DNA of 37,282 nucleotides from Candidatus Methylomirabilota bacterium (GTDB lineage Bacteria; Methylomirabilota; Methylomirabilia; Rokubacteriales; CSP1-6): positions 1 through 37,282 of the forward strand of contig DASYUQ010000033.1 in the NCBI GenBank assembly GCA_036001065.1, in the 5' to 3' direction. Of the stretch, positions 1 to 7,616 are shown one piece after another. The first letter of the stretch is position 1, and every line of letters begins with the position of its first letter. A program made the translations under genes and the position numbers. The notes beneath the pieces are model-generated. The model ran no database searches, had not been told where the DNA came from, and saw nothing but the letters and a program-made list of their open reading frames with translations.

Positions 1-893
1 GGGCGGCGGGTGGTGGTGAGGGCCACGCCGGCGAGGACCAGCGTGCCTCCCACGATCTGCCACAGGCCGACCCGCTCGGCGAGCAGCGCCGTGGCCAGTA
101 CCACGCCGACGACGGGCTGCAGGTTCATGAAGATCGCCGACCGGCTGGGTCCCACCACCTGCACCGCCTTGTACCACCAGACGTGAGCGACGGCGCCGAG
201 CAGCCCCTGGTACAGCACCACCGACCACGCCAGGCCCGAGCCCAGGCGCGGAGGGGGGAAGAAGGGCGCGGTGGCGGCCATCGTCGGGATGATGAGGAGC
301 GTGCCCAGCACGTATGCGGCCGTCGTCGCCAGCGCCGGCGAATAGGCGGTCAGGACGCGCTTGCCGTACACGGTGTAGGCGCTCCATCCGATCAGCGACG
401 CGAGGTTGATGAAGTCCCCGGCCCGCAGCTCCTCGGGCCGGAGCGCCGTCAGCCGGCCGCTGGTGATGATCAGCAGCACGCCGAAGGCGGAGACCGCTAC
501 CCCGAGCCATTGGCCCGGCGCCAGCCGCTCGCCGAGGTACAGGCGCGCGGCGACGGCTACGATGACCGGCGTGGCGGCCTGCAGGATGACGGCGTTGGAC
601 GCGGTCGTGTAGTAGATCGCCAGGTAGCTGAACTGGGTCGAGCCCCAGATGCCGGCGATGGCCAGGATCATGAACGCGCCGACGGCGCCGGGCCCCAGTC
701 CGCGGACGGCGTCGGCCCCCGCGCGCGCCAGCAGCACGAGCAGGAACGCCGAGGCGATCGTGCAGCGGACGGCGGCGAGGAAGAAGGGCGGGAAATCCTG
801 GAGCGCGAGCTTCGCAGTCGCCGGATAGCTCCCCCAGAGCGTGACGATGAGGAGCAGCGCCAGATAGGCGCGCGTTTGACTGGGTCCGGACAC
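1..893 (-). CDS. EamA/DMT-superfamily transporter (C-terminus cut by window edge)
   Basis: I translated this from the minus strand: an uninterrupted frame of 297 codons running off the left edge. The N-terminus (MSGPSQTRAYLALLLIVTLW) leads into a membrane helix, and hydrophobic segments continue throughout. Two halves look like the paired EamA domains: the first holds the segment TASNAVILQAATPVIVAV, the second SRSAIFMNLQPVVGVVLA followed by LLAERVGLWQIVGGTLVLAG. These are typical of drug/metabolite exporters with about ten helices in the inner membrane. The substrate cannot be told. The start is GTG at 893-891, the first usable start after a stop; a TATCAT hexamer lies 6 nt upstream. It is divergent from the SRPBCC gene and only a few residues are probably missing, since the family is usually about 290-300 aa. 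Confidence 0.88.
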   Translation of the reverse strand, partial: MSGPSQTRAYLALLLIVTLWGSYPATAKLALQDFPPFFLAAVRCTIASAFLLVLLARAGADAVRGLGPGAVGAFMILAIAGIWGSTQFSYLAIYYTTASNAVILQAATPVIVAVAARLYLGERLAPGQWLGVAVSAFGVLLIITSGRLTALRPEELRAGDFINLASLIGWSAYTVYGKRVLTAYSPALATTAAYVLGTLLIIPTMAATAPFFPPPRLGSGLAWSVVLYQGLLGAVAHVWWYKAVQVVGPSRSAIFMNLQPVVGVVLATALLAERVGLWQIVGGTLVLAGVALTTTRR

Positions 894-905
894 CTGCCTA
901 TGATA
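876..905. promoter_or_regulatory. Symmetric bidirectional promoter between eamA-like and SRPBCC genes
   Basis: On the plus strand TTGACT (876-881) and TATGAT (899-904) are separated by 17 bp, close to the sigma-70 consensus, 12 nt before the ATG at 917. On the minus strand TATCAT (905-900) overlaps the same bases, because CTATGATAG is nearly palindromic, and ends 6 nt before the GTG at 893. One AT-rich site could therefore serve both genes. Neither gene has a clear Shine-Dalgarno sequence. No good -35 is seen for the minus direction. Confidence 0.55.
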
Positions 906-916
906 GCGCGCGCGTC

Positions 917-1387
917 ATGCCCGATTACATCCTCGAGTCGCGCGTGTGGCTGCCGAAGCCGCGCGCCGAGGTCTTCGCCTTCTTCGCCGAGCCCGCCAAC
1001 CTCGCCCTGATCACGCCGTCCTGGCTCGGCTTCCGTCTCCTCACGCCGGGGACGGCGATGGCCCGCTGGGCCATCCTGGAGTACCGGATCCGCTGGCTCG
1101 GTCTGCCGCTCTCCTGGCGGGCGTTCGTCCGCGAGTACGACCCGCCCGCCCGCTTCGTGGACGTGCAGGTCCGCGGACCGTACGACCGCTGGGAGCATCG
1201 TCATCTTTTTCTCGAAGAGCGTGGCGGCACCGGGGTGGAGGATCGTGTGACGTACCGGCTGCCGCTGGGATCGCTGGGGCGCGCTGCCCACGGACTGGTG
1301 GTCAGTCGCCAGCTCGCGGCGATCTGGGCGTACCGGCGACGGAAGATCGGCGAGCTGGTGGCGCCCGCGCTGGACGCCGCCCCGTGA
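917..1387 (+). CDS. SRPBCC (START/polyketide-cyclase-like) ligand-binding protein
   Basis: A 156-aa soluble protein. The opening DYILESRVWLPKPRAEVFAFF followed by AEPANLALITP is the standard first strand and helix of SRPBCC proteins, and FLEERGGTGVEDRVTYRLP matches a late strand, followed by a long C-terminal helix. Members of this fold bind hydrophobic ligands in a deep pocket; no catalytic residues can be named, so the function is unknown. The length is normal for the family. The stop overlaps the GTG start of the nfo gene by GTGA, so the two are probably cotranscribed and translationally coupled. Confidence 0.8.
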   Translation: MPDYILESRVWLPKPRAEVFAFFAEPANLALITPSWLGFRLLTPGTAMARWAILEYRIRWLGLPLSWRAFVREYDPPARFVDVQVRGPYDRWEHRHLFLEERGGTGVEDRVTYRLPLGSLGRAAHGLVVSRQLAAIWAYRRRKIGELVAPALDAAP

Positions 1388-2379
1388 CGAATCCTCGCGC
1401 TGGTTCGAGCGCCGGCCGTCGAGGCCCCGTCCGACGAGACGACCTGGGCGCGCACATGTCCATCGCCGGCGGCCTCTACCGCGCGCTGGAGCGCGGTCGC
1501 GAGGTCGGTTGCGGCACGGTGCAGATCTTCCTCAAGAACCAGCGCCAGTGGGCCGCCCCGCCGCTCAGGGACGAGGATGTGCGCGCCTTCGCGGCCGCCC
1601 GGCACCGGACCGGCATTCGTCCCGTCTTCGCCCACGGCAGCTACCTCATCAACCTGGCGGCGCCCGATCAGGCCCAGTGGGCGCAGGCGGTCGACGCCTT
1701 CGCCGACGAGCTGGAGCGAGGCGAGGCGCTGGGGCTCAGCTGCGTCGTCATCCACCCCGGCTCTCACATGGGGCGGGGGACTGCAGCCGGGCTGGCCCGC
1801 GTCGTCGCGGCCCTCGACGAGGTCACGCGCCGGACGGCGGGCTACCGCATCCGCATCGGGCTCGAGAACACGGCCGGCAGCGGCCACACGCTCGGGCGGA
1901 CGTTCGCCGAGCTGGGCGCGCTGCTGGCGGGGGCCGCGCGGCCCGAGCGGCTCGGCATCTGCATCGACACCTGTCACCTCTTCGCCGCCGGCTACGACAT
2001 CGGTCGAGACTCAGGCTACCAGGCAGCGATCACGGAGTGCGCCCGGACGGTCGGCCTGGACCGGATCCTCGCCTTCCACCTCAACGACGCGGGGGCTCCG
2101 CGCGGCTCCGGGCTCGACCGTCACCAGCACATCGGCGAGGGTTTTCTCGGCCGCGGCGCCTTCCGGCGGCTGCTCCAGGATCGGCGGTTCGCCCGGATTC
2201 CCAAGGTGCTGGAGACGCCCAAGGAGCCCGAGCCCCAGGCGGACCGCCGGAACCTCGCGCGGCTGCGCGCGCTCCGGGCTAGCGCGACGTCGTCACGCCC
2301 ACCCGCCGGCAGAGGAGCCGCACCGGGCACAGCGAGCAGCGGGGGGAAATGGGCGTGCAGACGTTCTGGCCGAAGCTGA
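1384..2379 (+). CDS. nfo: Endonuclease IV (AP endonuclease)
   Basis: Class II AP endonuclease that nicks DNA 5' of abasic sites in base-excision repair. The LGAHMSIAGG opening is diagnostic. All nine trinuclear-zinc ligand positions of the family can be traced: His in FAHGSY, His in VVIHPGSH, Glu in IGLENTAG, Asp and His in CIDTCHLF, His in LAFHLNDA, Asp and His in LDRHQHIGEG, and Glu in KVLETPK. I chose GTG 1384 because it overlaps the previous stop and no ATG/GTG lies nearer; this leaves about 20 extra N-terminal residues. The conserved domain ends near 2280, but the frame stays open to 2379, adding about 33 low-complexity residues antisense to nth. It is convergent with nth, another base-excision repair gene. 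Confidence 0.93.
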   Translation: MTNPRAGSSAGRRGPVRRDDLGAHMSIAGGLYRALERGREVGCGTVQIFLKNQRQWAAPPLRDEDVRAFAAARHRTGIRPVFAHGSYLINLAAPDQAQWAQAVDAFADELERGEALGLSCVVIHPGSHMGRGTAAGLARVVAALDEVTRRTAGYRIRIGLENTAGSGHTLGRTFAELGALLAGAARPERLGICIDTCHLFAAGYDIGRDSGYQAAITECARTVGLDRILAFHLNDAGAPRGSGLDRHQHIGEGFLGRGAFRRLLQDRRFARIPKVLETPKEPEPQADRRNLARLRALRASATSSRPPAGRGAAPGTASSGGKWACRRSGRS

Positions 2380-2926
2380 CGAGCAGATCGTTGTAGCCGA
2401 TCCAGTACCGGTGCGGGAGCTTCGCCCGCAGCGCCATCTCCGTCTTCTCGGGGGTCCGGGTCTTCACGTAGCCCAGCCGGTTCGAGATCCGATGGACGTG
2501 CGTGTCGACGCAGATCCCCGGTTTGCCGTAGCCCATGGTCACCACCAGGTTGGCGGTCTTCCGGCCCACCCCCTTGAGCGCCAGGAGCTCGTCGATCTCG
2601 TCGGGCACGCGCCCGCCGAAGCGCCCCAGGAGGTCGCGGCAGATCGCGCGGATGACGCGGGCCTTGGTGCGGTAGAAGCCGACGGGGTAGATGGCGCGCT
2701 CGATCCGCGCCGTCGTGAGACGGAGCATCGCCTCCGGGGTGTCGGCCAGGGCGAACAGCCGCTCGGCGGCGGGTCCCGTGGTCGTGTCCTGGGTGCGGAG
2801 CGACAGGATGCAGGCGATGAGGACGCGGAAGGGGTCGCGCGTCCGGTCGGCGACGAGGGCCAGCGCGGTCGGGTTCCAGCCGGGCTTGGTCCGCTCGAGC
2901 CGGCCGATGACCGCGCCGATCTTCAC
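2279..2926 (-). CDS. nth: Endonuclease III (DNA glycosylase/AP lyase)
   Basis: Bifunctional glycosylase for oxidised pyrimidines with beta-elimination lyase activity. A 215-aa product of normal length. The helix-hairpin-helix LLALKGVGRKTANLVV carries the catalytic Lys, the segment CVDTHVHRISNRLG the catalytic Asp, and the C-terminal CTPISPRCSLCPVRLLC has the C-x6-C-x2-C-x5-C spacing of the [4Fe-4S] cluster. The start is GTG 2926-2924, overlapping the upstream TPR-protein stop (GTGA); a longer upstream reading of this frame is only a shadow. Likely cotranscribed with the TPR gene from the promoter near 3690. Its 3' end overlaps the nfo reading frame on the other strand by 101 bp. Confidence 0.95.
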   Translation of the reverse strand: MKIGAVIGRLERTKPGWNPTALALVADRTRDPFRVLIACILSLRTQDTTTGPAAERLFALADTPEAMLRLTTARIERAIYPVGFYRTKARVIRAICRDLLGRFGGRVPDEIDELLALKGVGRKTANLVVTMGYGKPGICVDTHVHRISNRLGYVKTRTPEKTEMALRAKLPHRYWIGYNDLLVSFGQNVCTPISPRCSLCPVRLLCRRVGVTTSR

Positions 2927-3657
2927 CGCGTGTCCTTGATGGACTCGAGGAGCGCGCGGGCGCGGGGCAGGTCCTTGACGGTCCAGTCGGCGATGCTGGT
3001 GGGCGCCTTCTCGCCGATCACCCGCTCGAGCTCTCGGCGCGCCTCCGCGTGGCGACCCGTCGCGATCAGGAGGCGGGCCAAGTCGTTTCGGATGACGGTG
3101 AACCTGGGATCGACAGCCAGCCCCTTGCGGTAGTGCTCCTCCGCCTTCTTGCGGTCTCCGCCGAAGAGCGCGGGCACCTCGAAGAAGACGTTGCCGGCCA
3201 GCGCGTGCCCCCGGACCGAGCGCGGGTTGAGGCCGAAGATGATGTCCAGCTCCTCCCGGAGCGTGGGCAGGAGGAAGAGCGACCGCATGACGCCCTTCGT
3301 CTGACCCCAGCGTCCGGTGTTGATCGCGTACCACACGTGGGCTTCCTCGCTCCGGGGCGCCAGCTCCACGGCCCGCTGGGCCAGCTCGCGGCCGCGGGCG
3401 TAGGCGGCCAGCTTGTCGTCGCCGGTCGTGGCCCGGATGTCGCCGTAGAGGAAGTAGATACGGGAGAGCAGGGTCAGCGTCTCGGCCCGCCGCTCGCGCC
3501 CGAGCGCCTCCTCCAGGAGATCGCGGGCGCGGTCGATGCCGGCGGGGTCTTCGTGGTAGCGCGCGATCAGCGCGCGCCCCCCCTCCAGCGGTGTCTCCGC
3601 CGCGGCCGGCGTGGCCAGACAGAGCGCGAGGCCGAGCCCCGCGAGACGCTTGGACAT
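2923..3657 (-). CDS. Secreted TPR protein, TatT/RMD-like
   Basis: A 244-aa protein with a signal peptide (MSKRLAGLGLALCLATPAAA, cleavage expected after AAA). The rest is helical TPR-like: residues about 25-110 form an unusual array (LTLLSRIYFLYGD, GRELAQRAVELAP), and the segment DIIFGLNPRSVRGHALAGN followed by VFFEVP resembles the TatT component of TRAP transporters and the eukaryotic RMD proteins. A final TPR covers AEEHYRKGLAVDPRF and EARRELERVIGE. It presumably acts in the periplasm as a scaffold or binding protein; no TRAP transporter genes are near, so the TatT name is only a family resemblance. The gene has a TTGACA-17-TAGAGT promoter ending 8 nt before the ATG and no SD sequence. It lies directly upstream of nth. 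Confidence 0.8.
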   Translation of the reverse strand: MSKRLAGLGLALCLATPAAAETPLEGGRALIARYHEDPAGIDRARDLLEEALGRERRAETLTLLSRIYFLYGDIRATTGDDKLAAYARGRELAQRAVELAPRSEEAHVWYAINTGRWGQTKGVMRSLFLLPTLREELDIIFGLNPRSVRGHALAGNVFFEVPALFGGDRKKAEEHYRKGLAVDPRFTVIRNDLARLLIATGRHAEARRELERVIGEKAPTSIADWTVKDLPRARALLESIKDTR

Positions 3658-3665
3658 CGCCGCGC

Positions 3666-3694
3666 ACTCTACCGCCCGCTCTCAGGGGTGTCAA
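3666..3694 (-). promoter_or_regulatory. Promoter of the TPR-protein/nth unit
   Basis: On the minus strand, TTGACA (3694-3689), a 17-bp spacer and TAGAGT (3671-3666). Transcription would begin near 3659, giving an essentially leaderless message for the ATG at 3657. The -35 is the left half of a perfect 9-bp dyad (see 3686-3722). Confidence 0.6.
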
Positions 3695-3722
3695 TCGAGA
3701 GCGGCGGCCCGAGTTGACACCC
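3686..3722. repeat. Perfect 9-bp inverted repeat GGGTGTCAA...TTGACACCC
   Basis: GGGTGTCAA (3686-3694) and TTGACACCC (3714-3722) are exact reverse complements 19 bp apart. Each half contains a TTGACA -35 element pointing outwards, so the dyad may only reflect divergent promoters, or it may be an operator shared by both. Confidence 0.6.
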
Positions 3723-3742
3723 GCCCGCGCTTTGCCGATGCT
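3714..3742 (+). promoter_or_regulatory. Candidate promoter for the DUF4149 gene
   Basis: TTGACA (3714-3719), a 17-bp spacer and GATGCT (3737-3742). The -35 is perfect and the -10 weak (3 of 6). It would give a leader of about 100 nt before the ATG at 3852. Confidence 0.4.
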
Positions 3743-3851
3743 CGGCTCGTGCTGGCGGGCGGCGATCGGTCCTGGGCGGTGAACATCCTACGGTCTCCCG
3801 TCGACCTCGCAGGAGCGCGGGAGTACCAGGGATCACGATGACCCTGGACTC

Positions 3852-4307
3852 ATGAGAGCACTGGCGACGCTCGCCGTCGCCTGCGTGGCGGCGTGGCTGG
3901 GCGTCATGGCGTTCTTTTCCTTCGCCGCGGCGCCGCTCCTCTTCCGCACGATCGAGCGCGCGAGCGCGGGGCAGGTGATCGCCGCACTCCTGCCGCACTA
4001 TTACCGCTGGGGCATCACGCTTTGCGTCCTGGCACTGGTGGCCCTGCTGCCGCTGGCCCTGGGGACGCGCGGCGGGCACCGCCGCCATCTGGCGGCGGCC
4101 GGGCTGGCCGGGGCCATGGTCGCGCTCCTCACCTGGGCGCTCACGGTGACGCTGCCGTCCGCCGAAGACGCCCGCCGCGCGGGGGACGCCGCGCGCTTCG
4201 CCGCCACGCACCGGAGCGCCGTGCTTCTCAATCTCCTGACGATGCTCTGCGGGGCGGGCCTCGTCGCGCTCGAGGCGTTCACCCGGTCCGCCCGGGGGCA
4301 CGAATGA
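3852..4307 (+). CDS. DUF4149-type integral membrane protein
   Basis: A 151-aa protein with about four hydrophobic helices: LATLAVACVAAWLGVMAFFSF (residues 4-24), WGITLCVLALVALLPLAL, LAAAGLAGAMVALLTWALTV and a last one near the C-terminus (LLNLLTMLCGAGLVAL). A short hydrophilic stretch (residues about 103-120) containing ARRAGDAARFAATHR lies before the last helix. The pattern, with FFSFAAAPLLF after the first helix, matches the DUF4149/TMEM205-like family, whose function is not established. Its stop overlaps the convergent minus-strand gene by 29 bp. The start codon has no convincing SD. Confidence 0.75.
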   Translation: MRALATLAVACVAAWLGVMAFFSFAAAPLLFRTIERASAGQVIAALLPHYYRWGITLCVLALVALLPLALGTRGGHRRHLAAAGLAGAMVALLTWALTVTLPSAEDARRAGDAARFAATHRSAVLLNLLTMLCGAGLVALEAFTRSARGHE

Positions 4308-4758
4308 ACGCCATCAGCGCGGCCAGACGATCCGGAACTGCCTCCGCCGGCTCGTGGGCCAGCGCCTCGCAGGCAGCGAGGGCGAGCCAGGCCAGCGTGT
4401 CCGTGGGGATGTCGCTGCGCGCCGCCCTCATCTTCGCCGCGCGCTCCAGCACATCGCCGAGCGCCAGGCGCACCTGCTCCCGCGCCCACCCCAGCGCCAG
4501 CGCGCGCCCCTTTTCGCCGCCGCGACGCGACCCGCGCGGAGATCGCGTCTCGCGCGGCGGCTCGACGTAGCTCAGACGCGCCAGCGCTTCGCCGAGCGCC
4601 TCACCGGGCGCGCGGCCTCCGCGCGCGAGCGCCGCCAACTCGCGCGCCACGCGGAGCAGCCGCGCCTCCTCCGGACCGGGTGGTCCGCTCGGTCGGGCCG
4701 CGGCGGCGCGGGATGGAGGCGACGCACGCCGGGCCTTCCCGCCGCGCTTTGAAGCCAT
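4279..4758 (-). CDS. Uncharacterised 159-aa protein
   Basis: I do not recognise this protein. The first 30 residues are basic and Pro/Ala/Ser-rich (MASKRGGKARRASPPSRAA) and look disordered. The rest is predicted helical; residues about 85-159 (WAREQVRLALGDVLERA, LAWLALAACEALAHEP, PDRLAALMAFI) resemble the C-terminal ligand domain of TetR regulators, but no helix-turn-helix is visible. The long ORF with sensible amphipathic helices and a TATGGT -10 just upstream support it being real. It overlaps the DUF4149 gene at the 3' end. The family assignment is a guess. Confidence 0.55.
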   Translation of the reverse strand: MASKRGGKARRASPPSRAAAARPSGPPGPEEARLLRVARELAALARGGRAPGEALGEALARLSYVEPPRETRSPRGSRRGGEKGRALALGWAREQVRLALGDVLERAAKMRAARSDIPTDTLAWLALAACEALAHEPAEAVPDRLAALMAFIRAPGRTG

Positions 4759-4767
4759 GACCGCTCA

Positions 4768-4773
4768 ACCATA
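4768..4773 (-). promoter_or_regulatory. -10-like TATGGT before the 159-aa gene
   Basis: TATGGT on the minus strand ends 9 nt before the ATG at 4758. No clear -35 or SD is present. Listed because its placement matches the other short-leader promoters in the window. Confidence 0.3.
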
Positions 4774-4824
4774 GCAAGGGTCGACGCGCTCAGGTGGCAG
4801 TCGCCTTGCACCAGAAAGGAGCGT

Positions 4825-4838
4825 GGGGCCAAGCCCCC
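4825..4838. repeat. GGGGCCAAGCCCCC palindrome, copy 1
   Basis: A short GC hairpin (GGGG/CCCC arms around a CCAAG centre) in the leader of the secreted duplicated-domain protein. The same 14 bases recur at 34468-34481 at the end of xerC, so it may be a dispersed palindromic repeat. Confidence 0.5.
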
Positions 4839-4868
4839 AACGTCAGAGTTACAACAAGGAGGAATCCG

Positions 4869-5540
4869 ATGATTCGACGCATCAGCCTGACAGCGTGCGC
4901 GCTCGTTCTGGGGTTGACCCTGGCGGCGGGCGCCGACGAAGTCATCACCGGCACGGTTGTCCGCGTGGATGAGAACGCGGGAGTGATCGTGCTCGACGAC
5001 GCGCGGATGTACCGGGTCGCCGATGGCGACGCCGTGCTGGTAGACATCCGAACGATGGAACTGCGGGAGATCAAGCCCGGAGCGAGAGTGGTCATCCGCT
5101 CCGGCCAGCCGGTCGAGTACCGCGACGGTCAGTACGTCGTGATCACCCAGCCGGGCCTGGCTCCGTCGACCACCGCGACCATCGTGACTCCGCCGCCGCC
5201 ACCGGCGCCGATCGTCCTGACGGAGGGCGTCGTCACGGGGACGGTGTCGGGCGTGGACGCGCCGGCCAGCATGGTGGTTCTCAGCGACGGGCGCACGGTG
5301 CTGATCGGTCCGAAGACCGTCATCCTCGTCGATGGCCGGCCGGTCCATCTCACCGCGCTCGAGCCGGGCGCACGAGTGACCATCAGCGCGGCTAATCCGG
5401 TCGTCTACCGCAACGGCCGCTACGCCCTGCTCAACTCGGGCTTCAGGGATTCGGGGACCGGCAGCTCGCTGTCGTGGGACTCGAAGTGGGCCGGATACGA
5501 GGCGGACATCGATCACGGCGGTATGCAGATCCAGTCGTAG
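4869..5540 (+). CDS. Secreted protein with two DUF1344-like beta domains
   Basis: A 223-aa protein. The start ATG 4869 is fixed by the AAGGAGG SD just upstream and by the signal peptide that follows (MIRRISLTACALVLGLTLAA, cut before or near GADE). Mature residues about 27-93 and 117-183 are two copies of one small beta-rich domain: GTVVRVDENAGVIVLDD...VLVDIRTMELREIKPGARV and GTVSGVDAPASMVVLSD...ILVDGRPVHLTALEPGARV, each ending in PV(E/V)YR(D/N)G(Q/R)Y. A Pro-rich linker (TPPPPPAP) joins them. The fold resembles DUF1344/OB-like modules that bind or modulate in the periplasm; no function is known. Convergent with the efflux operon, with a long stem-loop between. Confidence 0.7.
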   Translation: MIRRISLTACALVLGLTLAAGADEVITGTVVRVDENAGVIVLDDARMYRVADGDAVLVDIRTMELREIKPGARVVIRSGQPVEYRDGQYVVITQPGLAPSTTATIVTPPPPPAPIVLTEGVVTGTVSGVDAPASMVVLSDGRTVLIGPKTVILVDGRPVHLTALEPGARVTISAANPVVYRNGRYALLNSGFRDSGTGSSLSWDSKWAGYEADIDHGGMQIQS

Positions 5541-5585
5541 TCGATGATCGCGCGTCCGCCCCGATCGAGGCATGACGCGTGAGGG

Positions 5586-5649
5586 ACGGGCCGGGGCAGG
5601 TTCTGCCGGCGAGTTGTTTTTCGAAGCCGGAGAGCCTGCTCCGGCCCGT
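5586..5649. terminator. Long inverted repeat between convergent genes
   Basis: ACGGGCCGGGGCAGG (5586-5600) pairs with CCTGCTCCGGCCCGT (5635-5649) with 14 of 15 positions complementary, enclosing a 34-nt loop that itself holds a CCGGC/GCCGG stem. It sits between the stop codons of two converging genes and could terminate transcription from both sides, although there is no U-tract after either arm; a T-rich run lies in the loop. Confidence 0.5.
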
Positions 5650-6877
5650 TACTCGTATCGCAGCGCCTCGATCGGGTCGAGCCGCGCGGCTTTGCGCGCG
5701 GGATAGAAGCCGAAGAAGATTCCGATCGTGGCAGCGAACCCGAAGGCCAGCGCGATGGCCTCGGGAGCGACCAGGGTGCGCCAGTCGGCGAGGTAGCTGA
5801 TGGCGCGGGAGCCGGCGAGCCCGAGCGCGATCCCGATCACGCCGCCGATCAGGGAGAGGGTGATGGCCTCGACCAGGAACTGCAGGAGGATGTCGCGCCC
5901 ACGGGCGCCGACGGCCATGCGCAGGCCGATCTCCCGCGTCCGCTCCGTGACCGACACGAGCATGATGTTCATGATGCCGATGCCGCCGACCAGTAGGGAC
6001 ACCGAGGCGATGGCGGCCAGCAGGTACGTCATGACCTTGGACGACTCCTCCTGGGTCTGGAGCACGTCGGCCAAGTTGCGCAGCCAGAAGTCGTCGTCCT
6101 GGTAGGGTTGCAGGCGGTGGCGCTGGCGGAGCAGCGCGCGGATCTGCTCTTCCGCCTCGACCATGTCCTCGCCAGGTCGGATCTTCACCGAAATGGAGCC
6201 GACCGCGCGGGGATTGGACGCAGGGGCGCCCAGCACCTTCTTCTTGGAGGTCGAGATCGGGATGAGGATGACGTCGTCCTGGTCCTGGCCCCACGAGCTC
6301 TGGCCCTTGCGGCTGAGCACGCCGACCGCGGTGAACGGCACCTTCTTGATGCGGATGATCTGGCCGAGCGGATCGGCGTCGCCGAAGAGGTTGAGCGCCG
6401 TCGTCTGCCCGAGCAGGGCGACTTTCGTGGCGCCCTCGACGTCCTCGGGCAGGACCGCCCGTCCCAGGACGACCGGCCAGTCGCGCGCTTCGAAGTAATC
6501 GGCGGTGACGCCCTGGACGATCGTGGACCAGTTGAGGTTGCCGTAGACGACCTGTGCCGACCCCCGGGTCGACGGCGCCGCGACCTGCACGGCGGGCACC
6601 TCGCGGGCGATGGCGGCGGCGTCCTCCTCGGTGATGGTGAGCTGGCTGCCCTGGCCGAGCCGCAGACCGCCCGAGGTGACGCTGCCCGAGAGGACGATGA
6701 TGAGGTTCGAACCCAGGCTCTGGATCTGCTCGGCCACGCGGGCCTGCGCGCCGGCGCCAACGCTGACCATGGCGATCACCGCGCCGACGCCGATGATGAT
6801 GCCGAGCATGGTGAGCGCGCTCCTCAGCTTGTTCACACGGAGCGCGCGCAGCGCGATCCGGGCGGACTGCAGGACGT

Positions 6878-6881
<4 letters not shown>
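5649..6881 (-). CDS. MacB-type ABC transporter permease
   Basis: A 410-aa inner-membrane protein. The N-terminus [20 protein letters not shown] followed by [18 protein letters not shown] is the MacB signature with the first membrane helix; residues about 45-270 form the periplasmic MacB_PCD domain, and the last 130 residues ([20 protein letters not shown], then [15 protein letters not shown] and [20 protein letters not shown]) are the three FtsX helices. In E. coli MacB the ATPase and permease are one chain; here they are separate genes overlapping by ATGA. With the adaptor and TolC genes upstream it should make a mechanotransmission-type tripartite exporter for peptides, siderophores, lipids or toxic compounds. 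Confidence 0.93.
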
Positions 6882-7615
<734 letters not shown>

Positions 7616-7616
7616 G

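Noticed and set aside
183-1291. Open frames opposite the eamA-like gene and SRPBCC gene
   Set aside because: Low-complexity Arg/Gly/Ala-rich sequence; the real genes on these bases translate to recognised families.
3049-3717. Plus-strand frame opposite the TPR gene
   Set aside because: Shadow of the TPR gene; it lacks any recognisable motif.
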